From Pseudomonadota bacterium (GTDB taxonomy: Bacteria > Pseudomonadota > Gammaproteobacteria > Burkholderiales > Burkholderiaceae_C): a stretch of 13,239 nucleotides of DNA. Each line of letters begins with the position of its first letter. Within the stretch, counting starts at the first letter, position 1. A program made the translations under genes and the position numbers. This document shows, in pieces, positions 1-7,459 of this stretch. Location: positions 1 through 13,239 of the forward strand of contig JAFAGF010000158.1 in the NCBI GenBank assembly GCA_023422975.1, read 5' to 3'. A model generated the notes under the pieces. The model worked only from the letters and a program-made list of their open reading frames with translations. It was not told the origin of the DNA and ran no database searches.

Positions 1-1980
1 GACAGCGTCATGGCTGCACGCCGTGCGGCGCGCAAAGTCAAGGCCGACATCACACCGCTGCCAGCCGTGCTGGACACCGCCACGGCCATTGCCCAGCAAA
101 ACTTTGTGCTGCCGCCCGTGCATGTGCGCCGCGGCGATGCCGACGCCGGGCTGGCCCGCGCCACCCACCGCCTGCAAGGCACGCTGGAAGTGGGTGGCCA
201 AGAGCACTTTTACCTGGAAGGGCAAATCGCCTATGTCATTCCGCAAGAACAAAACCAGTGGCTGGTGCACTCCAGCACCCAGCACCCCGGGGAAGTGCAG
301 GAATGGGTGGCACACGCGCTGGGCATTGGCGCCCACGCCGTCACCGTGCAATGCCGCCGCATGGGCGGTGGCTTTGGCGGCAAGGAAACACAGGCCGGGC
401 ATTTGGCCGTGTGGTCAGCCTTGGCCGCACGCAAGTTTGGCTGCCCCATCAAGCTGCGCCTGGACCGCGATGACGACTTCATGGTCACTGGCAAACGCCA
501 CCCTTTCAGCTACGAGTGGGACGTGGGTTTTGATGCGCAAGGGCTGATCACCGGGTTGAAGCTGCAGATGGCCGCCCACTGTGGCTTCAGCGCCGACTTG
601 TCCGGCCCCGTGGCCGACCGCGCCATCTTCCATGCGGACAACGCCTACTTTCTGTCGGATGTCAGCATCACCTCGTACCGCTGCAAGCTCAACACCCAAA
701 GCCACACCGCATTTCGCGGCTTTGGCGGCCCGCAGGGTGTGATCGTGATTGAAACCATCATGGGTGATATTGCGCGCACGCTGGGGCTTGATGCACTGGC
801 CGTGCGCCAGCGCAATTACTACGACGCCGATGAGCAGTCCGGCCGCGCCACCACCCATTACCAAATGGCGGTGGAAGACAACATTTTGCAGCCCATGACG
901 CAAAAACTAGAGCTGTCAGCGCACTACCAGCAAAGGCTGGCAGCCATTTCGGATTGGAATGCAAAAAACACGGTGCTGCAACGCGGCCTGGCCGTCACCC
1001 CGGTCAAGTTTGGCATCAGCTTCACCGCTACGCTGTTCAACCAAGCCGGGGCGCTGGTGCATGTCTACACCGACGGCAGCGTGCAAGTGAACCACGGCGG
1101 CACCGAAATGGGCCAGGGACTGAACACCAAAGTGGCACAAATCGTGGCCGACGAGCTGGGCGTGCCGCTGGCGCAGGTGCAAGTCACCGCCAGCGACACC
1201 AGCAAAGTGCCCAATGCCAGCGCCACCGCCGCCAGCAGTGGCACCGACCTGAATGGCCGCGCCGCGCAGTACGCCGCGCAAAAAGTGCGCAGCAACCTGG
1301 CCGCCTTTGTGGCTGGATTGGACCACTGCGGCGCAGGGGCTGTCACGTTTTCGGGCGGAAAAATCCACACTCCAACAGGCGCGCGTGACTTCAACACCGT
1401 GGTCAAAGAAGCGTATGCCAACCGCATTCAACTGTGGAGCGACGGTTTTTACCGCACCCCAAAAATCCATTACGACAAAACCACGCTGACCGGCCGCCCC
1501 TTCTATTACTTTGCCTACGGCGTGGCCTGCACCGAAGTGGCCATCGACACCCTCACCGGCGAATCCAAGGTACTGGCCATTGATGTGCTGTATGACGCGG
1601 GCAAAAGCATCAACCCGGCCATCGACATTGGGCAGGTGGAAGGCGGTTTCATCCAAGGTATGGGCTGGCTGACCACCGAACAGCTGGTATGGAACGACAA
1701 GGGCGTGCTGACCACGCACGCCCCCAGCACCTACAAGATTCCGGCCACCGGCGATATTCCCGAACACTTCAAGGTGCAGCTCTACCAAGAGCCCAACCGT
1801 GAAGACAACGTGGGGGGCAGCAAGGCCGTGGGAGAGCCGCCCTTCATGCTGGCCATCAGCGTGTACGAGGCGCTGCGCCACGCCATTGCCAGCGCACGCG
1901 ATCAGCAAGGCAAAACCGGGGTGGTGCAGCTGCAAGCCCCGGCCACGGCCGAGCATGTGCTGCAGGCTCTACAGCGCTAG
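1..1980 (+). CDS. xdhB: Xanthine dehydrogenase, molybdenum-binding subunit (5'-truncated by window edge)
   Basis: Catalytic large subunit of bacterial xanthine dehydrogenase, which oxidises hypoxanthine and xanthine to urate in the cytoplasm with the FeS/FAD subunit XdhA. The reading frame is open from base 1, so the true start lies upstream; 659 codons are present, and since the family is usually about 770-800 residues, roughly the first 120-140 are missing. Molybdopterin-binding signatures are visible: RMGGGFGGKE (about 355-384), FRGFGGPQG (712-738) and GGTEMGQG (1096-1119). Near the C-terminus is GGSKAVGEPPF, whose Glu (codon 1834-1836) matches the catalytic base of the family. Nothing in the visible part is broken. 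It is the only + strand gene at this end and converges on the GGDEF gene with 31 bp between stops. Its chaperone gene xdhC is not adjacent but about 4.5 kb away on the other strand. Confidence 0.96.
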   Translation, partial: DSVMAARRAARKVKADITPLPAVLDTATAIAQQNFVLPPVHVRRGDADAGLARATHRLQGTLEVGGQEHFYLEGQIAYVIPQEQNQWLVHSSTQHPGEVQEWVAHALGIGAHAVTVQCRRMGGGFGGKETQAGHLAVWSALAARKFGCPIKLRLDRDDDFMVTGKRHPFSYEWDVGFDAQGLITGLKLQMAAHCGFSADLSGPVADRAIFHADNAYFLSDVSITSYRCKLNTQSHTAFRGFGGPQGVIVIETIMGDIARTLGLDALAVRQRNYYDADEQSGRATTHYQMAVEDNILQPMTQKLELSAHYQQRLAAISDWNAKNTVLQRGLAVTPVKFGISFTATLFNQAGALVHVYTDGSVQVNHGGTEMGQGLNTKVAQIVADELGVPLAQVQVTASDTSKVPNASATAASSGTDLNGRAAQYAAQKVRSNLAAFVAGLDHCGAGAVTFSGGKIHTPTGARDFNTVVKEAYANRIQLWSDGFYRTPKIHYDKTTLTGRPFYYFAYGVACTEVAIDTLTGESKVLAIDVLYDAGKSINPAIDIGQVEGGFIQGMGWLTTEQLVWNDKGVLTTHAPSTYKIPATGDIPEHFKVQLYQEPNREDNVGGSKAVGEPPFMLAISVYEALRHAIASARDQQGKTGVVQLQAPATAEHVLQALQR

Positions 1981-2011
1981 ACGCAGGCCTTCGGTAGCAG
2001 CAGCCGCCGAA

Positions 2012-3991
2012 TCAGGTCTCGAGTGAGGGTTGGGCCGTAATCTGGCCCACCGCCACTTGGCAACGGCCTCGGCGCTTGGCCTCGTAGCAGGCCATATCTG
2101 CGGCACGCACGGCCTGCTGCGGGGTGTGCCGCAGCGCGTCCATGGCCACAATGCCTACGCTGATGCTGACCCAGTGGCGCTCTCCGCCCCAACTGGGCTG
2201 CCAGCGCCACACGGCATCACACAGCGCCTGCCCTACCCCCTGCGCATGGGCCAAGCTGATGCCCGGCAGCAGCACCGCAAACTCATCGCCTCCTAAGCGC
2301 GCCACACTACCGACAGGCTGGGTGTAGCTGGCAATCAAGCGCCCCACATGGCGCAGCATTTTGTTGCCCATCTCGCGCGAAGTGGTCTCGTTCATCATGC
2401 CCAGATGGTCCAGGTCAGCAAACAGCAAGCAACCCTGGGTCGGCATACGGTTGGAAGGCTGCCCTGTTTTCTCGGTCTGCATGCTGTCAGATACCCACGA
2501 CTGCAGCCCCCACATAAATGCCTCGCGGTTGGGCATGCCAGTTAAGCCATCACGCCACGCGCTTTCGTTTTCCGGCAGTGGCAAACTGCGCCGCAAACGC
2601 CACGGCAGTTGCAAACGCCACACGGTGGCCGAAGACAGCTGCGACGGAATCCATGCCAGCGCGTCCACCTGCACCACATCGCCATCTTTTTTGCGCAGTT
2701 CAATGGCCCCCTCAAAGCTTCCCAAATCGACCAAGGTGTGCCGCACCTCGTCCAAAGCCGCAGTGCTTTCAAACAGCTGCGCCATCGTGGGCTGCTCCGC
2801 CTCTGCGCCAAAATACCCCAGCATGACCGCAACCTGTGGCGTAGCCAGCGTAATACGTCCTTCATGCTCAAGCAGCATGGCCGAGGGCACGGCTTCAAAC
2901 ATGGCCATGGCCCCGGCTTGCAAAGACAGGCGCTGCACATAGTCCAGCGCGCCGGGCTCGGCAGCGGCTTCACCATCTTCATCCAGCGAGGGGGGCGATG
3001 CAGCCCCGCTGCGCCCGGGCCAAGGCGCTAGCCAGCCCCACGTCAGCGCTGCGGCCAATACACTCAGCAACGCTGCGCCGGCGGCCAAAGCCACCCATAC
3101 ACGCACAGGCAGGCCCTGGTCGACCAGCAAGTCTGCAGCGGTATCGCGCCATATCACCACCTGCCACTGCGGCAGTGGCAGCCCCACGCGGCTGACCAGA
3201 AAATGCCCCCACTGCTGGGTATCTGCATTCGCTGCCGAGGGGTTGGACAGCGCCTGCCACGCGTTTTCATGTCCTGCCACCAAGTTGCTGATGTTTTTCC
3301 AGCGTTGCATGACGTCCGAATGCGCCAGCACCAAACCATCCCGGTCCAGCAGCATGTACTGCACATTGCGCAGTGGGGCCGCCGCATCAGGCATCAGCGC
3401 GGCCAAAGGCAGCTTCACCATCGCCGCCAACGCCCCCGACACCCGCCCGTCCTCGCGCCGCATGGGCACACTCAGCAGCACCCGCAAATGCTGGCTGTCA
3501 TCCATCGCCGGCACATGGGTAACGAATGGCTTCCCTTCGGCAATCGTGCGCCGCAATGCATCCATGCCCTGTGAGTCCACCTCTGTCACCGCCCCTACGG
3601 CACCATGGTGCGTCACACCGCCTGCAGGCAACGCCACATGCAAACTGTCGAAAAGCCGCAGCATAGAGCCGTCTTGCTGCATCAAGGCATCCAGCACCGC
3701 CGGGTTATCGAGCAAGCTGGTGTGCATGCCCTCGGCGATGGACGTGAGCAGCCGCTGGTGTGCTTCCATGCGCGCAGTGAGCATGCGCGCCCACAAATCC
3801 GCTTCTTGGGTCTGGTGCACTACCAACTGCGCTTGCGTGCGCGCATCCAGCGCCCGCACCAAAAAGAAAGCGCACAGCAACATAGCAGCCAGTACCAGCA
3901 CCACCTGCGCCACCAAGGCCATGCGAAAGCCGCCCCAGCGGGATGCCGAAGTCACACGGGAGGAAGACAGGGTGTTGGAGATGTTGCGCAC
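2012..3991 (-). CDS. Membrane-bound sensor diguanylate cyclase (periplasmic sensor-PAS-GGDEF)
   Basis: Likely makes cyclic di-GMP from GTP in response to a periplasmic signal. Order: TM helix at about residues 24-48, a periplasmic region of about 240 residues resembling a Cache-type sensor, a second TM helix at about 296-318, a PAS-like domain (about 355-455) and a C-terminal GGDEF domain. The GGDEF domain has LTGMPNR near residue 485, FADLDHLG, and an intact RLGGDEF active site (GGDEF at 567-571). The RxxD product-inhibition site usually found upstream is absent; the aligned residues read QPVG. No EAL or HD-GYP domain follows. The start used is GTG at 3991; an internal ATG at 3922, just before the first TM helix, is equally possible because neither has a convincing ribosome site. 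The gene lies convergent to xdhB inside the purine locus. The signal and any link to purines are unknown. Confidence 0.9.
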   Translation of the reverse strand: MRNISNTLSSSRVTSASRWGGFRMALVAQVVLVLAAMLLCAFFLVRALDARTQAQLVVHQTQEADLWARMLTARMEAHQRLLTSIAEGMHTSLLDNPAVLDALMQQDGSMLRLFDSLHVALPAGGVTHHGAVGAVTEVDSQGMDALRRTIAEGKPFVTHVPAMDDSQHLRVLLSVPMRREDGRVSGALAAMVKLPLAALMPDAAAPLRNVQYMLLDRDGLVLAHSDVMQRWKNISNLVAGHENAWQALSNPSAANADTQQWGHFLVSRVGLPLPQWQVVIWRDTAADLLVDQGLPVRVWVALAAGAALLSVLAAALTWGWLAPWPGRSGAASPPSLDEDGEAAAEPGALDYVQRLSLQAGAMAMFEAVPSAMLLEHEGRITLATPQVAVMLGYFGAEAEQPTMAQLFESTAALDEVRHTLVDLGSFEGAIELRKKDGDVVQVDALAWIPSQLSSATVWRLQLPWRLRRSLPLPENESAWRDGLTGMPNREAFMWGLQSWVSDSMQTEKTGQPSNRMPTQGCLLFADLDHLGMMNETTSREMGNKMLRHVGRLIASYTQPVGSVARLGGDEFAVLLPGISLAHAQGVGQALCDAVWRWQPSWGGERHWVSISVGIVAMDALRHTPQQAVRAADMACYEAKRRGRCQVAVGQITAQPSLET

Positions 3992-4084
3992 GCCCCACTA
4001 TAGGCACGCACTTCTGCGCCCTTCCACGGGTAGAACCCTTGCCAGACAAGCACTGACAGCACAAAAAGCGAAGCACCGAAAAGC

Positions 4085-4104
4085 AAAAGAGGCCTCACGG
4101 CCTC
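4085..4104 (-). terminator. Rho-independent terminator of the Crp/Fnr gene
   Basis: Read on the minus strand, a perfect 6-bp stem GAGGCC/GGCCTC (4099-4104 with 4089-4094) closes a 4-base GTGA loop and is followed by TTTT (4088-4085), then GC and a further TTTT. It sits about 35 bp after the stop of the Crp/Fnr gene and before the GGDEF gene on the same strand, so the two are probably separate transcripts. Confidence 0.8.
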
Positions 4105-4138
4105 CATTGTGCCCCCTCCACTCAGGGCTGCGGCATGC

Positions 4139-4807
4139 TTACAAGCCCGCCACGCTTTGCAGGGCACTGGGCTGTGGCAGGTTCAGCACATTGCCGGTTC
4201 CCGCGATCAAGCCATGCTCACGCAGGTGGCGCAGCACGCGCGAGAATGTCTCGGGGGCAATCCCCAGTTGGGCCGCAATCGTGCGTTTGCGCTGGTTCAG
4301 CGTCACACGCATGGTGCCATTGTCGGCATGCTGCGCATGACGAAGCAGCCATTGGGCACAGCGTGCTTCAGCATCTTGGGCCAAGCGGCTGACGGCAGTT
4401 TCTGTTTGCTGGCAGTAGCCGTGGGCCATGTCACGCACCAAAGTGGCAACGGTGTCAGGTAGGCCATCAAGGCTGCGCTGAAACGCTTGCAGCGAAATGC
4501 GGCGCAGACGGACGCGAGAGTCCGTCACCATATCAACGCCGCAGGCCTTGCCGGTCAGTGCAAAGGCCGCATCCAGCCAGGCCGGGCCTTCCACCACACC
4601 GAGCTGGTGACGCATCTGCCCTTCGTCTCGTACACCCAACACTACGCAGCCACTGTCAAGGTACAGGACGGAGTCAGGACGCGAACCGCGTTGGCGCAGC
4701 AGTTGACCGGCGGAAACCACCTCTGCTTGGGCCAAGGGATCAAATGAAGGGATGTGGAACATGGTCACGAACTGTGCCGCAGCCACTACCCGAATGTGTT
4801 GAGCCAT
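4139..4807 (-). CDS. Crp/Fnr-family transcriptional regulator
   Basis: DNA-binding regulator of the Crp/Fnr superfamily, 222 residues. The N-terminal half (about 20-120) has the expected beta-roll effector-domain pattern, followed by a long dimerisation helix (about 120-150). The C-terminal winged helix (about 165-210) contains LGIAPETFSRVLRHL, with the ExxSR recognition-helix pattern typical of Fnr-type readers. The clustered N-terminal cysteines of oxygen-sensing Fnr are absent, and the phosphate-binding GE...RxA pattern of cAMP receptors is not seen, so the signal is unknown. The start used is ATG 4807; ATG 4762 (MFHIPSFDP) is an alternative, neither with a good ribosome site. Just upstream lies a small palindrome that might be an operator. 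The gene is flanked by terminators on both sides and so is probably transcribed alone. Confidence 0.88.
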   Translation of the reverse strand: MAQHIRVVAAAQFVTMFHIPSFDPLAQAEVVSAGQLLRQRGSRPDSVLYLDSGCVVLGVRDEGQMRHQLGVVEGPAWLDAAFALTGKACGVDMVTDSRVRLRRISLQAFQRSLDGLPDTVATLVRDMAHGYCQQTETAVSRLAQDAEARCAQWLLRHAQHADNGTMRVTLNQRKRTIAAQLGIAPETFSRVLRHLREHGLIAGTGNVLNLPQPSALQSVAGL

Positions 4808-4823
4808 GTCAATCTTTTTTGAC
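4808..4823. promoter_or_regulatory. Short palindrome immediately upstream of the Crp/Fnr start (possible operator)
   Basis: GTCAA-N6-TTGAC is a perfect 5-bp inverted repeat touching the ATG at 4807. Its size and spacing resemble sites bound by Crp/Fnr dimers, but the half-site order differs from the classical Fnr box (TTGAT-N4-ATCAA). An autoregulatory role is inference only. Part of the element is a T tract, so chance is quite possible. Confidence 0.25.
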
Positions 4824-4921
4824 TGCTGTGCGTGCCAAAGCCTTGCTGCATCAGCCTTTTGCCGAAAGCAACCACCTTCGCAACCTCATATTTTCTTAAT
4901 CTTCACCCCGTTTGCAGGCAT

Positions 4922-4948
4922 AAAAAAAACCGCAGCAAAGGCTGCGGT
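4922..4948 (-). terminator. Strong rho-independent terminator of puuD
   Basis: On the minus strand an 8-bp perfect stem ACCGCAGC/GCTGCGGT (4948-4941 with 4936-4929) with a CTTT loop is followed by a run of Ts (bases 4929-4922; the first pairs in the stem). It lies 25 bp beyond the puuD stop codon and ends the puuD transcript before the Crp/Fnr gene. Confidence 0.93.
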
Positions 4949-4973
4949 CATGGGTCGGGCTGGGGGCAGGTAC

Positions 4974-6263
4974 TCAAGGTGCAGGGGCACCGCCTTCAAA
5001 CCACTGCTTGAAAGCCGCGCGCTCTTCATCGCTCAAAGCGCCGGGGTTACCGAACGGCATTTTGCGCAGCAATACCACCTGCTGGTAAATCTGCTGGGCG
5101 TGGGATTTGATCTCCTGCGGCGTATCAAACTTCACATTCTTTTGTGCAATCGTGTTGGCGCTGTGGCAAACCACGCAGTGTTGCTGCATCACGGTATGCA
5201 GTTTTTCATAGCTACCTGCGCTTGTACTGACTGGGCTAGCGGCCGATTCTTCTACTTTTTTCTCAATCTCACCTTGCACCACCGACTGGCCCACCGGCGC
5301 TATCACCGCCGGGTTGGCAGCCACGACTGCAGGGGGCACAGGCTTGAGCCACACCATCACGCCCAGCAGCACCACCACGCCCACGGCCGCGTACTTCCAA
5401 GGGTGCGGGTTGCGGCCCAGCTTGTAACCATGGCGCATCACAAAGAACTGGCGAACGGCTGCACCCGCGAACATCATCAAAATCAGCACCAGCCAGTTCA
5501 GCGCATGTGAATGTAGCCAGCCATAGTGGTTGGACAGCATGGCAAACAGCACGGGCAGCGTGAAATAGGTGTTGTGCACACTGCGCTGCTTGCCGCGTTT
5601 GCCGTGGATGGGGTCTACCGGCTCGCCGGCCTTGATGGAGGCCACCATCTTCTTTTGGCCAGGAATGATCCAGAAGAACACGTTGGCACTCATCGAGGTT
5701 GCCAGCATCGCGCCAATCAGCAAGAACGCGGCTTGACCAGGGAACAGCATGCACGCCAAGTACGAGGCCACGCACACCAGCACCAACACCATGGCGCCTA
5801 CGATGCCGTCGCCACCTTCTTTTTCGCCAAAGATGCGGCAGATGCCGTTGTAGAGCAGCCAGAACACCACCAGGAACGACAGCGCGACCACAATCGCCAT
5901 GCCGCTGGACATGACGGGGTTGGCAGGGTTGACCAGATAGATGTTGGCATTCCACAGGTACGACACCGTCAGCAGCGCAAAGCCGGACAGCCAGGTGGTG
6001 TAGCTTTCCCAGAAGAACCAATGTGTGTGTTCCGGCAACTTGGGCGGTGCGCCTGCAAACTTCACAGGGTGGTAGAAGCCACCGCCGTGCAAGGCCCACA
6101 GCTCGCCGCTGACGCCTTGTTTTTTCAGGTCTTCATCGACCGGCGGGGTCAGGCTGCTGTCGAGGAACACAAAGTAAAACGACGAACCCACCCAGGCGAT
6201 GGCGGTAATGACGTGGAGCCACCGCAACAGCAGGTTGGCCCAGTCGAGGATATAGCTTTCCAT
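4974..6263 (-). CDS. puuD: Membrane urate oxidase with C-terminal cytochrome c domain
   Basis: Integral-membrane urate oxidase of the PuuD type (DUF989 plus cytochrome c), turning urate into 5-hydroxyisourate. Unlike soluble uricase, the family is thought to pass electrons to the respiratory chain rather than make H2O2. About eight hydrophobic helices fill residues 1-305, with typical His-rich stretches such as RWLHVITAIAWVGSSF, LHGGGFYHP and HTHWFFWE. A Pro/Ala/Val-rich linker leads to a heme-binding CVVCH at residues 363-367 and a likely axial Met in RKMPFGN. The start at 6263 is preferred over an upstream ATG at 6296 because GGAG lies 9 bases before it and the protein then begins with the usual MESYILDW. 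The 429-residue length fits the family. A motif shared with the uraH-gntR region lies 136 bp upstream, and a strong terminator follows. Confidence 0.95.
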   Translation of the reverse strand: MESYILDWANLLLRWLHVITAIAWVGSSFYFVFLDSSLTPPVDEDLKKQGVSGELWALHGGGFYHPVKFAGAPPKLPEHTHWFFWESYTTWLSGFALLTVSYLWNANIYLVNPANPVMSSGMAIVVALSFLVVFWLLYNGICRIFGEKEGGDGIVGAMVLVLVCVASYLACMLFPGQAAFLLIGAMLATSMSANVFFWIIPGQKKMVASIKAGEPVDPIHGKRGKQRSVHNTYFTLPVLFAMLSNHYGWLHSHALNWLVLILMMFAGAAVRQFFVMRHGYKLGRNPHPWKYAAVGVVVLLGVMVWLKPVPPAVVAANPAVIAPVGQSVVQGEIEKKVEESAASPVSTSAGSYEKLHTVMQQHCVVCHSANTIAQKNVKFDTPQEIKSHAQQIYQQVVLLRKMPFGNPGALSDEERAAFKQWFEGGAPAP

Positions 6264-6399
6264 AGCACTCAACTCCGATAGCACTTGGGCTACCAAGGAT
6301 CAAACCTGCTCACCACTGCGGGCGCTCTGAGCAGAAGAAGGGGTCGCGCACCTGGGATGCAAGCATCAGTTTGGGCACCGCTGCGACCTGTCTTTCGTC

Positions 6400-6418
6400 A
6401 AAGTGTATGCAGTTTTTG
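6400..6418. promoter_or_regulatory. Probable GntR-type operator in front of puuD
   Basis: AAAGTGTATGCAGTTTTTG matches the box between uraH and gntR (9507-9525) at 17 of 19 positions and has the same orientation relative to its downstream minus-strand gene. The core TGTATGCA is close to the TGTATACA palindrome typical of GntR/FCD (FadR-like) regulators. It lies 136 bp before the puuD ATG in the 218-bp gap between xdhC and puuD. Binding by the local GntR protein is inference. Confidence 0.65.
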
Positions 6419-6430
6419 TTGCCAAAAACC

Positions 6431-6457
6431 AAAAAAACAGTGGCTCTCCGGGCAACT
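6431..6457 (-). terminator. Weak terminator-like hairpin after xdhC
   Basis: On the minus strand an imperfect stem with arms AGTTGC and GCCACT (one mismatch, inner loop about 7 bases) is followed by GTTTTTTTGG. It lies about 25 bp after the xdhC stop and before the puuD operator. The stem is short and interrupted, so it may only attenuate. Confidence 0.3.
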
Positions 6458-6481
6458 ACCGAGATCGCAGCAACTCCCCCG

Positions 6482-7318
6482 TCAGGCAGCTGCAAGCTGC
6501 TGTGCACGCAGTTGCAATAACTGTGCCGCCACGGCAATGGCAATCACCTCCGGCTCTTTGCCCGGCACGCCGGCCACCCCAATCGGGCAGGTGATGCGGG
6601 CAATCTCTGCCGCGCTAAAACCGCGCTCGGCCAATCGCTTTTGAAACACCGCCCATTTGGTGGCACTGCCAATCAGGCCGATAAAAGGCAGATCACCGCG
6701 CTCACGCTGTCGGCGCAGACAGGCGCTGACGATGTCCAGATCTTCCGCATGGCTGAAGCTCATCACCAGCACCAGCGATTGCGCAGGCACATCACGCACA
6801 GCCTCATGCACAGGGCTGGAATGCTCGCAATGCACCTGCGGCAGGGTTTGAGCGGGAAACACATCGTCTCTGCTATCAAACCAATGCACCACAAAGGGCA
6901 ACGGTTGCAGCACACGCACCAAAGCGTGGCCCACATGCCCTGCGCCAAACAGCGCCACCGGCGCACGCGCTGGCTGCAGGCGGGCCACTACATCCTCCGC
7001 ATTGCCGGCATGCACGGCCGACCAGCGCATGTCCACCGCACCGCCGCAGCACTGCCCCAGCGAAGGCCCCAGTGCCAAGCGCTGGTTGAAGCTGTCGCCC
7101 GGCATGCCTTGCTGCAGCCACGCTTGGGCCATGCGCATGGCCTCCCACTCCAGATGACCACCACCAATCGTGCCCACCAGCGCCGTGCCTTGCAGCGCCA
7201 TCCAAGCGCCCGCACTGCGCGGTGCAGAGCCTTGCACGCCCACGACCTCAACCAGACACACCGGTGCTTGCGCAGCCAACGCCCGCAAGCGCTCCCCATC
7301 ATTCACCCCACACCTCAT
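6482..7318 (-). CDS. xdhC: Xanthine dehydrogenase accessory protein (Mo-cofactor chaperone)
   Basis: XdhC binds molybdenum cofactor, helps its sulfuration and inserts it into the XdhB subunit; it is not part of the mature enzyme. In the 278-residue protein starting at ATG 7318, the XdhC/CoxI N-terminal domain has VEVVGVQGSAPR (23-34) and GTIGGGHLEWEA (49-60). LGPSLGQCCGG carries the conserved cysteine pair (90-91). The C-terminal Rossmann domain starts with VALFGAGHVGHAL (121-133) and ends with the typical CPIGVAGVPGKEPEVIAIAVAAQLL region, cited here only by position near the C-terminus. The frame is open to an upstream ATG at 7390, but the extra 24 residues are Cys-rich and unlike the family; GTG 7306 is another possible start. 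It is upstream of puuD on the same strand, with a 218-bp gap holding a separate control site. Confidence 0.94.
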   Translation of the reverse strand: MRCGVNDGERLRALAAQAPVCLVEVVGVQGSAPRSAGAWMALQGTALVGTIGGGHLEWEAMRMAQAWLQQGMPGDSFNQRLALGPSLGQCCGGAVDMRWSAVHAGNAEDVVARLQPARAPVALFGAGHVGHALVRVLQPLPFVVHWFDSRDDVFPAQTLPQVHCEHSSPVHEAVRDVPAQSLVLVMSFSHAEDLDIVSACLRRQRERGDLPFIGLIGSATKWAVFQKRLAERGFSAAEIARITCPIGVAGVPGKEPEVIAIAVAAQLLQLRAQQLAAA

Positions 7319-7405
7319 TTCTTTGCATTGCTTTGCGCACTGCACCCCCCAGGCATACAGCACGCATCTCGAACATGGTGACAAGCACAAGGCTTGCCAC
7401 TTTGC

Positions 7406-7430
7406 CCATGCACACCATGCCGTTGCATGG
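7406..7430. promoter_or_regulatory. Inverted repeat in the divergent xdhC/lipoprotein intergenic region
   Basis: CCATGCA (7406-7412) and TGCATGG (7424-7430) form a perfect 7-bp inverted repeat with an 11-base spacer in the 141-bp gap between xdhC and the lipoprotein gene. The half-site spacing suits a dimeric repressor or activator controlling one or both genes. It is unlike the TGTATACA boxes, so another protein would be involved. Function is inference. Confidence 0.3.
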
Positions 7431-7459
7431 CTGCAGCAAGATCAGGATAAGCTAGCACC

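Noticed and set aside
1981..2011. Possible terminator between convergent xdhB and the GGDEF gene (TTCGG...CCGAA)
   Set aside because: The stem is only 5 bp with a long loop and no T tract on either strand.
3952..4107. Possible 51-residue membrane peptide on the minus strand (MEAVRPLLLFGASLFVLSV...)
   Set aside because: Its start and first codons are the terminator hairpin of the Crp/Fnr gene, and its end overlaps the start of the GGDEF gene. The hydrophobic look comes from the T-rich tract.
7423..7451. Promoter-like TTGCAT-17-GATAAG before lipoprotein copy 1
   Set aside because: Only 3/6 and 4/6 matches to consensus, and it would start the transcript almost at the ATG at 7460. Not strong enough to list as a feature.
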